Part shown: positions 49,403-58,783 of the stretch, in pieces
Numbering within the stretch: position 1 is the stretch's first letter
Layout of the letters: the number at the start of each line of letters is the position of its first letter
NCBI RefSeq assembly: GCF_021653975.1
Contig: NZ_JAJKFK010000002.1
Coordinates: 620,001 to 684,000, forward strand
Source of the DNA: Amycolatopsis sp. GM8
GTDB lineage: Bacteria > Actinomycetota > Actinomycetes > Mycobacteriales > Pseudonocardiaceae
Length of the DNA: 64,000 nucleotides
Reading direction: 5' to 3'
Program-made: the position numbers and the translations under genes
The notes under the pieces: model-generated
Told to the model about the DNA's origin: nothing
Databases searched by the model: none
Seen by the model: the letters and a program-made list of their open reading frames with translations, nothing else

Positions 49403-50365
49403 TTATTTGATGAAGCCCTTCGAGATCATCCAGTCGCGCGCGACCTCACCGGCGTCCTTGCCGTCGACGTCGACCTCCTTGCAGAGCTCGATCATCTGCT
49501 TGTTGTCCATCGCCTTGCCCACGGGCACGAGCACGTCGGCGAGCGCGGGATGCGCCTTCAGGTACGACGTCTTCATCGTCACCGAAGCGTTGTACTGCGG
49601 GAAGAACTTCTTGTCGTCGTCCAGCACGCGCAGGTTCAGCCCGGCGATCCGGCCGTCGGTCGTGAAGATCTCGCCGAAGTTGCAGGTGCCGTTCGCCACC
49701 GCGGAGTAGATCGCGCCGGTGCCGAACGTCTTCACGTCCGTCGTCGGGAACCCGTAGGTCTTCTGCACCCCGGGCATCCCGTCCTGCCGGCTCGCGAACT
49801 CGGTCTCCACACAGAACACCGCCTGGTCGGGATGTTCCTTGAGGAACGCCGTCATGTCCGAATTGGACTTGAGGTTGTGCTCGGCGGCGTAGGACTCCTT
49901 GGTACCGAAGGCATACGTGTCGTTCAGCGGCGAGTAGTCGAGCCAGGTGATGCCGAACTTCTTCTCGTCGGCCGCCTTCGTCGCGTCGAACTGGCGCTGC
50001 TCGTCGGGGATCGGCTCGGTATTGCCCTGGTACGAGATCCACGCGGTGCCGGTGTACTCCCACGACAGATCGACCTGCCCGTTGAGCAAGGCCTGCCGGG
50101 CACTGTTGGAACCCGAGATGTTCGACAGGTCCGTGACGTCCGCGCCCGCCGCGGAAAGCGCCAGCTCCGCGAGGTAGGCCAGGATGATGTTCTCGGTGAA
50201 GTCCTTCGACCCCACCGTCACGTTCAGCCCTTGCAGGCTCGGCACCGGGCGGATCGAGCCGGGCTCCACTTTGTACGGCAGCGAGGCATTGACGTTCAGA
50301 CCACACGCCGTCAGCGACGAAGCCAGCAGTACGACGCCGAACAGCGCCTTCAGCCGATGCTTCAC
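49403..50365 (-). CDS. Glycine betaine/choline ABC transporter substrate-binding lipoprotein
   Basis: OpuAC-type binding protein of 320 residues. Lipobox LTAC puts the lipid anchor at Cys21. GLNVTVGSKDFTENIILAYLAELAL and GSNSARQALLNGQVDLSWEYTGTAW are the OpuBC/ProX opening; the aromatic ligand cage should include Trp and Tyr in this stretch. Four-base overlap with the permease start. Last gene of a leftward four-gene operon for osmoprotectant uptake. Confidence 0.93.
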   Translation of the reverse strand: MKHRLKALFGVVLLASSLTACGLNVNASLPYKVEPGSIRPVPSLQGLNVTVGSKDFTENIILAYLAELALSAAGADVTDLSNISGSNSARQALLNGQVDLSWEYTGTAWISYQGNTEPIPDEQRQFDATKAADEKKFGITWLDYSPLNDTYAFGTKESYAAEHNLKSNSDMTAFLKEHPDQAVFCVETEFASRQDGMPGVQKTYGFPTTDVKTFGTGAIYSAVANGTCNFGEIFTTDGRIAGLNLRVLDDDKKFFPQYNASVTMKTSYLKAHPALADVLVPVGKAMDNKQMIELCKEVDVDGKDAGEVARDWMISKGFIK

Positions 50366-51141
50366 TTGAGCCCCCTCGGTCCGAAAACCTCCTCGAGCAC
50401 CGCGCCGACCCAGTCGATCAGCAGCGCGAGACCGACCGCGAGCACCGCGCCGGTGATGAGCACGGGAACGCGGTTGAGCTTGTACCCCGTGTCGATCAGC
50501 TCACCGAGCCCGCCGCCGTTGACGAAGAACGCGAGCGTCGCGGTGCCGACCGCGAGCACGAGCGAAGTCCGCAGGCCGGCCAGGATCAGCGGCACGGCGA
50601 GCGGCATTTCGATACGCCACAACACACCCGGCCCCGACATCCCGATCCCGCGGCCCGCGTCGGTGAGCGCCGGGTCGACGCCGTTGATGCCGACGATCGT
50701 GTTGCGCAGCACGGGAAGCAGCGAGTAGAAGGCGATCGGCAGCACCGCGCACCAGAAGCCTTCCCAGTTGGTCCACAGGAAGAACAGCACGATCATGCCG
50801 AGCGCGGGCGCGGCCTGGCCGATGTTCGCGATGGTCAGGAACACCGGTGCGGCGCGCCGGGCCCAGGTGCGGGTCAGCATCATGCCCAGTGGCACCGCGA
50901 CGACCACGACGATCGCCGCCACCGCAAGGGTGATCAGCAGATGCTGCCAGGTGCCCGACAGCAGCGTCGAGACGTTCAGGCTTTCCGCTTCGATCGCGTC
51001 GTTGTCCCGGGTCAGCGCCCACGCGAGCACCGCGCCGACGATGACGACCACGGCGAGGGGCTGGGCGATGAACCGGCCGCGTTCCGCGCGGCGCGAACCG
51101 GATCCGGTCGAGAAACCGCTTTCAACGGTGGTGGTGGTCAT
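50362..51141 (-). CDS. Glycine betaine/choline ABC transporter permease 1
   Basis: Permease of 259 residues with six helices. The EAA-like loop GINGVDPALTDAGRGIGMSGPGVLWRIEMPLAVPLILAG and WQHLLITLAVAAIVVVVAVPLG are OpuBB/OpuBD-type. A soluble N-terminus of about 28 residues precedes helix 1. Overlaps both neighbours by 4 bases. Confidence 0.93.
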   Translation of the reverse strand: MTTTTVESGFSTGSGSRRAERGRFIAQPLAVVVIVGAVLAWALTRDNDAIEAESLNVSTLLSGTWQHLLITLAVAAIVVVVAVPLGMMLTRTWARRAAPVFLTIANIGQAAPALGMIVLFFLWTNWEGFWCAVLPIAFYSLLPVLRNTIVGINGVDPALTDAGRGIGMSGPGVLWRIEMPLAVPLILAGLRTSLVLAVGTATLAFFVNGGGLGELIDTGYKLNRVPVLITGAVLAVGLALLIDWVGAVLEEVFGPRGLK

Positions 51142-52322
51142 GACTCGGCGTGCTCCTCGCGGAGCCGCTGGATCGTGCCGATCACCGTGTCCAGATGGAT
51201 CGTGCCGACGTACTCGCCGCGCGAGCCGGTCACCGGCACCCCGCCGCCCTCGACGAGCATCGCCTCGAGCGCGTCCTGCAACGTCGACTGGAGACTCACG
51301 TGGTCGGTGAGCGGTTTACCCGCCGTGGCCAGCGATGTCGCGGCCACCAGGTCGCGCACGTGCACCCACCGCACCGGGCGGCGCCGCTCGTCGAGCACCA
51401 GCGCGTAGCGGGCACGCTTTTCGGTCAGCTGCTGCCGCACCGAGGCCGGTGATTCGCCGATCGACGCGGCCACCGGCGTGTGGTCGAGTTCGACGTCCCG
51501 CACCCGCAGCAGGGTCAGCTGCTTCAGCGACGCGCCCGCGCCGACGAAACCGGCGACGGTGTCGTCGGCCGGGTTCGCCAGGATCGACTCCGGGGTGTCG
51601 TACTGCAGGATCCGCGACTGGTTGCCGAGCACCGCGATCTTGTCGCCGAGCTTCACGGCCTCGTCGAAGTCGTGCGTGACGAACACGATCGTCTTGCGCA
51701 GCTCGGACTGCAGCCGCAGCAGCTCGTCCTGCAGGTTGCCGCGGGTGATCGGGTCGACCGCGCCGAACGGCTCGTCCATCAGCAGCACCGGCGGGTCCGC
51801 GGCGAGCGCCCGCGCGACCCCCACGCGCTGCTGCTGGCCACCGGAAAGCTGGCGCGGGTAGCGGTCGCGGAACTGGCTCGGGTCGAGCCCGACCAGGTCC
51901 ATCATCTCCTCGACCCGGTCGCCGATCCGCTTCTTGTCCCAGCCGAGCAGGCCCGGTACGACGGCGATGTTCTGCCGCACGGTGAAATGCGGGAACAGGC
52001 CGGCCTGCTGGATCGCGTAGCCGACGGTGCGGCGCAACCGGTCCGGGTTGAGCCGCAGCGCGTCCTCGCCGCCAATGGTGATCTTGCCCGAGGTCGGCTC
52101 GATGAGCCGGTTGATCATCCGCATCGTGGTCGTCTTGCCGCAGCCCGACGGGCCCACCAGGATGACGATCTTGCCGGCGGGGATGGTCATCGTGACGTCC
52201 TCGACGGCCGGCTGACGGGTGCCCGCGTAGCGCTTCGTGACCTGCTCGAGCTGGATCTCCACGCCGGAAACGGAACTGTCGGTGCCGCCGACGCTTGCTG
52301 TGGATTCGATCGTTTCAGACAC
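51138..52322 (-). CDS. Glycine betaine/choline ABC transporter ATP-binding protein with CBS pair
   Basis: ATPase of 394 residues. Walker A GPSGCGKTTTM, signature [15 protein letters not shown], Walker B VLLMDEPFGAVDPI and THDFDEA are followed by two CBS domains (~270-385), which in OpuA-type transporters sense ionic strength. The GTG at 52322 fits GAGG six bases upstream; a GTG at 52328 abuts that site. It overlaps the second permease by 8 bases. Confidence 0.93.
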   Translation of the reverse strand: MSETIESTASVGGTDSSVSGVEIQLEQVTKRYAGTRQPAVEDVTMTIPAGKIVILVGPSGCGKTTTMRMINRLIEPTSGKITIGGEDALRLNPDRLRRTVGYAIQQAGLFPHFTVRQNIAVVPGLLGWDKKRIGDRVEEMMDLVGLDPSQFRDRYPRQLSGGQQQRVGVARALAADPPVLLMDEPFGAVDPITRGNLQDELLRLQSELRKTIVFVTHDFDEAVKLGDKIAVLGNQSRILQYDTPESILANPADDTVAGFVGAGASLKQLTLLRVRDVELDHTPVAASIGESPASVRQQLTEKRARYALVLDERRRPVRWVHVRDLVAATSLATAGKPLTDHVSLQSTLQDALEAMLVEGGGVPVTGSRGEYVGTIHLDTVIGTIQRLREEHAES

Positions 52323-52962
52323 GGACACCCCTCGGAATGGTGAAGCGGGCGATCAGGACATAGATGCCGTCGAGGATCAGCGCGAGGATGACCACACCGA
52401 TCGTGCCGGTGAGCGCCTGGTTCGTGGCGTTCGCGCTCCCCGCGCGGGTCAGCCCGGAGAACACCTCGGAACCGAGGCCGGGCCCCTTCGCGTAGGCCGC
52501 GATCACCGCGATGCCCATCAGCATCTGTGTGGCCACACGCATTCCGGCGAGGACGGCCGGCCAGGCCAGCCGCAGCTCGACGCGGGTCAGCACCCCGAAC
52601 CGGTTCATGCCGATGCCCTTGGCCGCGTCGGTCACCGCCGGATCGACCCCGGACAGGCCGACGATGGTGTTCCGCACGATCGGCAGCAGCGCGTACACGA
52701 CGAGCGGGATGACGCTGGGCGCGACGCCGAGCCCGACGATCGGGATCAGCAACCCGATCAGCGCGAACGAGGGGATGGTCAGGATCGTGCTCGCCAGCGC
52801 GGTCGCCAGCGCCGAGCCGATGGGGCTGCGGTACACCGCGACGCCGATCAGCACACCGATCACCGCGGCGAGAATGGTTGCCTGCACCACCTCACTGACG
52901 TGCAGCCAAGCCTGGAGCGAGAGCCTGCTCCATCTGTCGGCGACATAGGCGAAAAGGTTCAC
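52315..52962 (-). CDS. Glycine betaine/choline ABC transporter permease 2
   Basis: Permease of 215 residues, first gene of the operon. HVSEVVQATILAAVIGVLIGVAVY and GVDPAVTDAAKGIGMNRFGVLTRVELRLAWPAVLAGMRVA are the family opening and EAA loop. Its GTG has AGGAGG 9 bases upstream. Two different permeases imply a heterodimeric channel, as in OpuB/OpuC. Confidence 0.93.
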   Translation of the reverse strand: MNLFAYVADRWSRLSLQAWLHVSEVVQATILAAVIGVLIGVAVYRSPIGSALATALASTILTIPSFALIGLLIPIVGLGVAPSVIPLVVYALLPIVRNTIVGLSGVDPAVTDAAKGIGMNRFGVLTRVELRLAWPAVLAGMRVATQMLMGIAVIAAYAKGPGLGSEVFSGLTRAGSANATNQALTGTIGVVILALILDGIYVLIARFTIPRGVRV

Positions 52963-53004
52963 GCGTGGCAGCCTCCTTCCCGGTCAATGACCCGCTCACC
53001 GTTC

Positions 53005-53023
53005 CTCATTATTTGTTAATGAG
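53005..53023. promoter_or_regulatory. Dyad operator upstream of the betaine importer
   Basis: CTCATTA-TTTGT-TAATGAG is a perfect 7-base dyad with a 5-base spacer, 43 bases before the GTG of the first permease gene. Such AT-rich dyads are typical MarR/GbsR or TetR sites. No regulator gene is adjacent. Confidence 0.5.
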
Positions 53024-53166
53024 CAACCATTGACACTCGGTGAAGGGCCTCGGTAGCCATGTCGACACGCGGCCGACCTGGGAAGATAACCGTTGTCCAT
53101 ACATTTCCCGGTCCCCGTGGCGACCGTTGCGCACGCCCGCGCACGGCGGTCTCTTACGCTGGGCGA

Positions 53167-53688
53167 GTGAACGGGCCAGCGCGACAGCACGGCGTGTCAC
53201 GCCTGCTGCGTGGCGGACTGCTCGCGCTGTGCTCGGCCGGGCTCGCCATCACCGCGCACGCCCTCGCGGACGGCGGCCTGCCCGACACGTCGCTGACCCT
53301 CGTGCTCACCGTGCTCATCGGCTGGATCGGCGCGGCACTCGCCGAGAAGACGAAGGGCCCGCTCGGGGTGCTGGCCGTGCTCGGCAGCGCGCAGGTGGCG
53401 ATGCACCTGGTGCTGACCGAACTGATGGGGCACATGGCCCCGGCGCACCTGGACATGTACCTCGCGCACGCGGTCGCCACGGTGCTCACCGCCGGACTGA
53501 TCACGCATGCCGAGTCGATGGCGCGGATCGCGGTCGCGAGCCTGTGGCTGCTGCTGCCCGTCGTGTGGCGCCCGGCCCCGGTACCCGTCGCGCCGGTACG
53601 GTTGCCCGCCGACCCGGTCGCCGCTCCCGTGCTTTCGGTGCTCTTGCGCCGGGTGCACGGGCGGCGTGGCCCACCCGTCCGCTCCTGA
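53167..53688 (+). CDS. Polytopic membrane protein of the copper cluster
   Basis: Protein of 173 residues with about five hydrophobic segments and several His/Met in or near them (MHLVLTELMGHMAPAHLDMYLAHA, ITHAESM), a pattern fitting metal passage. It precedes YcnI, CopC and CopD genes. The GTG at 53167 lies 6 bases after TACGCT, a -10-like hexamer, with no Shine-Dalgarno between, suggesting a leaderless start. Copper role is inferred from His/Met content and context only. Confidence 0.72.
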   Translation: MNGPARQHGVSRLLRGGLLALCSAGLAITAHALADGGLPDTSLTLVLTVLIGWIGAALAEKTKGPLGVLAVLGSAQVAMHLVLTELMGHMAPAHLDMYLAHAVATVLTAGLITHAESMARIAVASLWLLLPVVWRPAPVPVAPVRLPADPVAAPVLSVLLRRVHGRRGPPVRS

Positions 53689-53756
53689 AATCCCCGTACC
53701 CCAGCCAGCGCCGGTCCGGCGCTGGTCCCTCCATTCTGTTCAGGAGCAGACTCTCC

Positions 53757-54476
53757 ATGTCGAACAACCGCGCCCTGCGCGCGACCGTCCTGGCGGCCAC
53801 TTTCGGCGCCGCCGGACTGCTGGGAGCGGGCATCGCGTCCGCTCACGTGACCGCGAACATCTACGGCAGCGAACCGCAGAAAGGCGGCAGCGGCGCCATC
53901 GTGCTCCGCGTGCCCAACGAAGAGGAGGACGCCGGCACCATCAAGGTCGAGATCGATTTCAAGCAGGAGTACGCGATCAGCTCGGTGCGCTACAAGCCGG
54001 TGCCGGGCTGGACGGCCCAGGTCGTGAAGACCCAGCTGCCCTCGCCGGTCAAGGATGGCAAGAACCTCGACGTGACGAACCCGGTCACGTCGATCGTCTT
54101 CACCGCACAGCCGGGCTCCGGGCTGGCCAAGGGCACCGACCAGTTCCAGGAGTTCGAGGTCACCGCCTCGAACCTTCCGTCCAATGTGGACGAAATCGCG
54201 CTGCCCGCGGTCCAGACCTACGACAACGGCCAGGTCGTGCGCTGGGACCAGGCGCAGACCGGCGCGGAGGAGCCGGAGCACCCGGCACCGACCGTGCACC
54301 TGGCGGCCTCGACCGGAAGTGACCACGACATGAGCGTGTCACCGGCGAGCGACTCGGCGAGCACGTCGACCGACAACACCGCCCGCTGGCTCGGCGGTGC
54401 CGGGCTGGTCGTCGGTGCGCTCGGGCTTGGCGTCGGCGGGGGCGCGGTACTGCGCGGCCGCAGGGCGGCGAAGTAG
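53757..54476 (+). CDS. YcnI-family (DUF1775) copper-binding protein
   Basis: Protein of 239 residues with a Sec signal ending ASA; the mature N-terminus would be His30 (HVTANIYGSEPQKGG), the conserved copper-ligand position of YcnI. The DUF1775 domain (~30-180) follows, then a Ser/Thr linker and a C-terminal membrane helix with Arg-rich tail, so the domain faces outward. AGGAG lies 11 bases before the ATG. Directly abuts copC. Confidence 0.9.
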   Translation: MSNNRALRATVLAATFGAAGLLGAGIASAHVTANIYGSEPQKGGSGAIVLRVPNEEEDAGTIKVEIDFKQEYAISSVRYKPVPGWTAQVVKTQLPSPVKDGKNLDVTNPVTSIVFTAQPGSGLAKGTDQFQEFEVTASNLPSNVDEIALPAVQTYDNGQVVRWDQAQTGAEEPEHPAPTVHLAASTGSDHDMSVSPASDSASTSTDNTARWLGGAGLVVGALGLGVGGGAVLRGRRAAK

Positions 54477-55007
54477 ATGCGCAAGGCACTCGCGGTGCTG
54501 GCGCTGACGGTGGCGGCTCTCATCGGCACCGCCACCCCGGCGCTCGCGCACAACGTGCTGATCTCGACCGACCCGGGCAAGGGCGCCTCGCTCGACACCG
54601 GGCCGGCCAAGATCACGCTGACCTTCGACGCGCCGGTCCAGGGCGGTGACATCAACCAGATCTCCGTCCTCGGACCGGACAGGTCGCAGTGGGCCGAGGG
54701 CACCGTGGAGATCAACAGCAATGTGATCACCGCCGCGGTGCGGCCGCTCGGGCCCGCCGGGACCTACACGGTCGGCTACCGGATCCTGTCCGCGGACGGG
54801 CATCCGGTCGAAGGTGAGTACACGTTCACCCTCACCAAGGCCGGCACCGGCACCCCGGCCACGGCCGGAGCCGCGGTCGGCGCCGCCACTTCGAGCGGCG
54901 GCGGTGCCGGCGGTGGCGTGCCGGTGTGGGTGTGGATCGTCGGCGCGGTCGTGCTGCTGGCGATCGGGCTGACGCTCGCGCTCCGGATGGGCCGGGAGAA
55001 GCAGTGA
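54477..55007 (+). CDS. copC: CopC copper-resistance protein
   Basis: Protein of 176 residues. Signal peptide ends TPALA; mature His25 (HNVLISTDP) and the later SADGHPVEGEYTF supply the Cu(II) site of CopC. A Gly-rich linker and one C-terminal helix (~148-168) tether it to the membrane. It starts immediately after the YcnI stop and overlaps copD by 4 bases (GTGA), so the three are one translational unit. Confidence 0.93.
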   Translation: MRKALAVLALTVAALIGTATPALAHNVLISTDPGKGASLDTGPAKITLTFDAPVQGGDINQISVLGPDRSQWAEGTVEINSNVITAAVRPLGPAGTYTVGYRILSADGHPVEGEYTFTLTKAGTGTPATAGAAVGAATSSGGGAGGGVPVWVWIVGAVVLLAIGLTLALRMGREKQ

Positions 55008-56026
55008 AACAGACCGGGACCACCTCGCCCCCGCGGTACTCGACGATGGTCGCCGCGGTCACGGCGGCGCTGGCCGGAGTGCTGATCGGGGTCGCGCTGA
55101 CCACGACGGCCCCCGTGCCTGGTGTGGCCGACGTGAGCGAGGTGGTCTCGGTCGCCATCCCGATCGTGCGGGTGCTGCTCGATCTGTCGGCCGTGGCCAC
55201 CATCGGGCTCGGCCTGCTCTCGGTGCTCGTCGGGTACGACCGGCCGAAGCTGAGCGAACCGGTGCTCGCCCGGGCGCGGCCCGCCGCCATCGCGGCCGCG
55301 CTGATCTGGGCGGTCACGGCACTGGTCACCCTGGTGCTGCAGACCGCGGAGTACCGGCCCCAGCAGTCGACCATCAGTCCGCGCGACATCTGGGACTACG
55401 TCGTGCACATCGGTGCGGGCAAGGCACTGCTCGTCGTCGCGGTGCTCGCGCTGGTGCAGGTCGGGCTCGGCGTGCTCGCGTTCCGTCACGGCGAGAAGGT
55501 GCCCGCCGAGGTGCGGGTCGGGTTCGGCCTGTTCGCGCTGCTGCCGCTGCCGGTCACCGGGCACGCGTCCAACTGGAGCTACCACGACTACACGACGATC
55601 TCGATCGAGCTGCACGTGATGAGCGCCATCGCGTGGACCGGCGGGCTCGGCGCGATGATCGTGCTGCTCGTCGGCAACCGGACGCTGCTCGCCCATGCGC
55701 TGCCCCGGTTTTCGAAGCTCGCCACGCTCTGCCTGGCCCTTTCCGTGGTGACGGGCCTGTTCAACGCCGGCGTCGAGATCCTGATCAACCCGACCATCGG
55801 CTTCTGGTCCGCGCTGTTCACCACCGCCTACGGGCAACTCGTGCTGCTGAAACTGTTGTGTGCGATCGTGATCGGCGGTCTCGCGGCGAACCTGCGGTGG
55901 CGGCTGATGCCGCGGATCGTGCGGCACGAGCGGACGGCGCTCGCCACGTGGGCGACCCTGGAGCTGACGGTGATGGGACTGGCCTTCGGCTTCGCCGTCG
56001 TGCTCACTCGGGCACCAGTCACGTGA
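55004..56026 (+). CDS. copD: CopD-family copper membrane protein
   Basis: Polytopic protein of 340 residues with about eight helices. Conserved CopD segments include DYVVHIGAGKALLVVA, VTGHASNWSYHDYTTISIELHVMSAIAWTGGLG, with His residues likely to bind copper during transfer from CopC. GTG start overlaps the copC stop. Together with YcnI and CopC it probably imports or handles copper at the membrane. Confidence 0.92.
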   Translation: MKQTGTTSPPRYSTMVAAVTAALAGVLIGVALTTTAPVPGVADVSEVVSVAIPIVRVLLDLSAVATIGLGLLSVLVGYDRPKLSEPVLARARPAAIAAALIWAVTALVTLVLQTAEYRPQQSTISPRDIWDYVVHIGAGKALLVVAVLALVQVGLGVLAFRHGEKVPAEVRVGFGLFALLPLPVTGHASNWSYHDYTTISIELHVMSAIAWTGGLGAMIVLLVGNRTLLAHALPRFSKLATLCLALSVVTGLFNAGVEILINPTIGFWSALFTTAYGQLVLLKLLCAIVIGGLAANLRWRLMPRIVRHERTALATWATLELTVMGLAFGFAVVLTRAPVT

Positions 56027-56175
56027 AGTAGCGCAACTTGCAGCTCGCGAGTGGCAGTTAGACCATTCAGGGTGACTAGTCGAGCCGAATTTATTACTCG
56101 GTGCACGTGCAGGTGCATAAACGGCAAGCGGTCACCTGGCTTCGGCGAATGTCGCCGGATGATCTCAACCTGTGG

Positions 56176-57078
56176 TCAGCGGTAGCGCGCCCATGGGTCG
56201 CCGGTACGACCGGTCCGCAGATCGGCCAGCCGGCGCCGGAACTCGGTCCGCACCTGCGGGTTGCTGCGCAGGATGGGCAGCACGCTGGTGGTCAGCTTGA
56301 GCTCCCGCAACGCCCTGAGCACCGGAAACCCGTCCCACGCGGTGACATCGAAGCCGTAGACGTCGGCCAGCATGCGGTACCGGCCCGCCGGGTCGGCGAA
56401 CCGCTCGCGGCCCACCGCCAGCGGGGTCAGATCCCATTCCGGCGGGCCGACGCACGAGGAGTCGAAATCGCACAACACCGGCCCTTCCGGGCCGACGATG
56501 ATGTTGCCCGGATGGGCGTCGCCGTGGATCAGGCCACGGCGCAGCGGGAACTCGACCTCGCCGAGCGCGGCCTCCACGTCAAGGCACCGCTGCAGCAGGA
56601 ACCGTCCGTCACCGGTGTCGAGTTCCTCCGCGTCGGCGATCCGCGCCCGCACGTCCGCCAGCGGATCCCAGTCGCCGACCCCGTCCGGCACCGGCAGTTC
56701 GTGCACCTGCCGGAGCAGCCCGCCGAGATCCTTCGCGGTGGCCCGGCGACGCACCGGCGGGACGTGGACCCATGCCGTCACGACGTGCTCGCCGACCGCG
56801 ATCGGCTGGTCGACGCCCGGTAGCAGGCGGATCGCGGGCACGTCGTGCCGCTCGAAGTGCCGGGCGACGGCGACCACGCGGTCCGCCCGGTGGCGCAGCG
56901 CGCGGGACCCGACGATGCGCAGCACGACGGGCGCGCTCGCGAGCCGGTAAACGGCGTTGTTGGTGAATCGCAGCAACCGCGCGCCGCCCGGGTCGAGCCC
57001 GAGCAGCGCGGCGGCACCGATCAGTGCTTCGTCCAGCTTTTCCCTGGTGAAACGGCCGTCGAGAGTCGCGGCAGGCAT
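56176..57078 (-). CDS. Aminoglycoside phosphotransferase-fold kinase
   Basis: Protein of 300 residues in the APH/choline kinase fold. The catalytic loop is HGDAHPGNIIV (H185, D187) and the metal-binding DFD follows at 204-206 (CDFDSSCVGPPEWDL). No substrate-specific motif is recognised; it may phosphorylate a small molecule rather than an antibiotic. The ATG at 57078 leaves a 37-base gap after the TPR-XRE gene; a longer frame would overlap that gene. Both are probably cotranscribed. Confidence 0.88.
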   Translation of the reverse strand: MPAATLDGRFTREKLDEALIGAAALLGLDPGGARLLRFTNNAVYRLASAPVVLRIVGSRALRHRADRVVAVARHFERHDVPAIRLLPGVDQPIAVGEHVVTAWVHVPPVRRRATAKDLGGLLRQVHELPVPDGVGDWDPLADVRARIADAEELDTGDGRFLLQRCLDVEAALGEVEFPLRRGLIHGDAHPGNIIVGPEGPVLCDFDSSCVGPPEWDLTPLAVGRERFADPAGRYRMLADVYGFDVTAWDGFPVLRALRELKLTTSVLPILRSNPQVRTEFRRRLADLRTGRTGDPWARYR

Positions 57079-57115
57079 GATCTCGTACCCACTCTCTTCC
57101 GCCGCATACGCCGGG

Positions 57116-58498
57116 TCAGGCAGCGAAGAAACTGCCCAGCCGCTCCGCGAGATCACGCGCGTCCGGGTTGTTCTTCCGCTTCTCTGCTTCCTCCCGCAGC
57201 GGCGCCATCCGGTCCCTGACGCGCGCCGACTTGAGGCCTTCGGCGGCGTCGAGCGCTGCGCGCCCGACCCGGGCGCCGTGGTCGATATCGCCTTCGAGCA
57301 GGTGGTTGGTGGCCAGCGCGCTCAGGTTGAACGTCTTGCTGCGCTGCATGTCCTCGCCATAGGCGTCGATCGCCCTGGACAGCGCCGGTATGGCGTATCT
57401 CGTGTGCTTGAGGTCCACATTGCGCGCCAGCACCGTGTGCACGGTGCCGATCATCGCGTACACGTCGGTCTCGTTGAAGAACTTGACCCAGTCCTCGGCC
57501 TCCGCGAGGTTGGCCCGGGCGAACTCGTCCTTGGCCAGCCCCAGCAGCTTCAGCGCCTGGTCCTCGTTCTCCATCATCGCGTAGGCCCAGGCCTGGTTCG
57601 CCGCGAGCACGGCGATGGCCAGCTCCGAACCGGATTCCTGCGCGGCGATCTGGCCGAGCTGGAACAACTTCAGCGCGTCGTTCGGCGCCTCCTGGTGCAG
57701 GTAGACGCGGCCCATCCGGTACAGGATGTTGGCGACCAGCGGGTTGTTGTCACCCTGCTTGGCCAGCTCCAGCGCGTTGGCGAAATGCCCGCGCGCGGAG
57801 TCCATCAGCCCGGTGTCGAACGACGTCCAGCCGGCCAGGCTGTGCAGGTCGGCGAGCGCCACGAACAATCTGGACTTGACCGGGCTGGTCGCCGAGGAAT
57901 CCAGCATCTGCTGTCCCCAGGACAGCTGCGCGACCACGGCGTCGCGGCAGAAACCGCCGCCGTACTGGTAATCGAGTGCCCGCAGCGCCCTTGTCGCTGC
58001 TTCCACCTGGCGCACGTCGGTCATCCCGATGTGCCCCGGTGCCGGCGTCCTCGCGGGGCTCGCCCCCCAGGCCTGCGGCGACGATCCGAAGACCGCCGCA
58101 CCCATCGTGACCTGGGCGGCATGCGCGAGGAAGTTCCGCCGTTTCACGGACTCGTCCTCCTCAGCCTGCTGCTCGTCGGCTGCGCCGACGACCTGAATCT
58201 CGGTGGCCTCGTCGTAGGCGAGGCCCATGTATCCACGGGGGACGCCCAGCCCGTCGGCGATCCTGGCGAGCACGTCATAGGCCATGACCTGCCGCCCCTT
58301 GAGGATCTCCGAGACCTCGGACTGTGACTGGCCGGTGAGCGCGGCGATCTGGCGCTGTGAGATGCCCTCCTTGCGGAGGTTGCGGTAGACCGCACTGATC
58401 TCGCGTGCGGCCAGCGCTTCCCGCATCTCGCGCTTGTCCCAGACATCAGGGCTGATCGGGTGACCCTGCCGGGCATCCGCAGCGCTACTGGCGTCCAT
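57116..58498 (-). CDS. XRE regulator with TPR-like C-terminal region
   Basis: Protein of 460 residues. Helix-turn-helix at about 35-90 (GISQRQIAALTGQSQSEVSEILKGRQVMAYDVLARIADGLGVPRGYM). A short segment with KRRNFLAHAAQVTMGAAVFG and then ~300 residues of helical repeats resembling tetratricopeptides (NPLVANILYRMGRVYLHQ; LKLFQLGQIAAQESG). Such regulators occur in actinomycete development and antibiotic control. It is divergent from two small proteins and cotranscribed with the kinase-fold gene. Confidence 0.9.
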   Translation of the reverse strand: MDASSAADARQGHPISPDVWDKREMREALAAREISAVYRNLRKEGISQRQIAALTGQSQSEVSEILKGRQVMAYDVLARIADGLGVPRGYMGLAYDEATEIQVVGAADEQQAEEDESVKRRNFLAHAAQVTMGAAVFGSSPQAWGASPARTPAPGHIGMTDVRQVEAATRALRALDYQYGGGFCRDAVVAQLSWGQQMLDSSATSPVKSRLFVALADLHSLAGWTSFDTGLMDSARGHFANALELAKQGDNNPLVANILYRMGRVYLHQEAPNDALKLFQLGQIAAQESGSELAIAVLAANQAWAYAMMENEDQALKLLGLAKDEFARANLAEAEDWVKFFNETDVYAMIGTVHTVLARNVDLKHTRYAIPALSRAIDAYGEDMQRSKTFNLSALATNHLLEGDIDHGARVGRAALDAAEGLKSARVRDRMAPLREEAEKRKNNPDARDLAERLGSFFAA

Positions 58499-58783
58499 TG
58501 CGCCCCCTCACCGTTCACTCGGGCGTCGATTCGCAGCGTAGGCACTCATATTCAACCGCGCGAAACGCCATTTGCCGAGCCTGATCAGCCCGGGCGAAGT
58601 ATCCCGACCGCTTACCGTGGAACCCGCGCCGGTCGCCGCTATGACGGCGGTTCGGCTTCTCTTCCGCTCTGCTTCACCGCAATCTAGATCTCAGTTCTCC
58701 GTGAGCGACCGGGCACGCCCCGCGATCACACAGAGCAACGAGGAACACAACAGACCAAGCCCGGACAGAGCGGAGTTGACGCG
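58499..58783. other. Divergent intergenic region at the TPR-XRE regulator
   Basis: A 285-base control region. It contains CGCCG-CTATGA-CGGCG (5-base arms) near 58638-58653 and an AT-richer patch TCTAGATCTCAG at about 58683-58694 that may hold promoters. No convincing operator repeat or gene is seen. Confidence 0.4.

Noticed and set aside
53040-53756. Upstream extension of the YcnI frame to 53040
   Set aside because: It would read through the membrane protein gene in another frame and bury the Sec signal; ATG 53757 has a Shine-Dalgarno site.
56102-56111. TGCACGTGCA palindrome between copD and the kinase-fold gene
   Set aside because: Ten bases only, between convergent genes and with no regulator nearby; easily chance.
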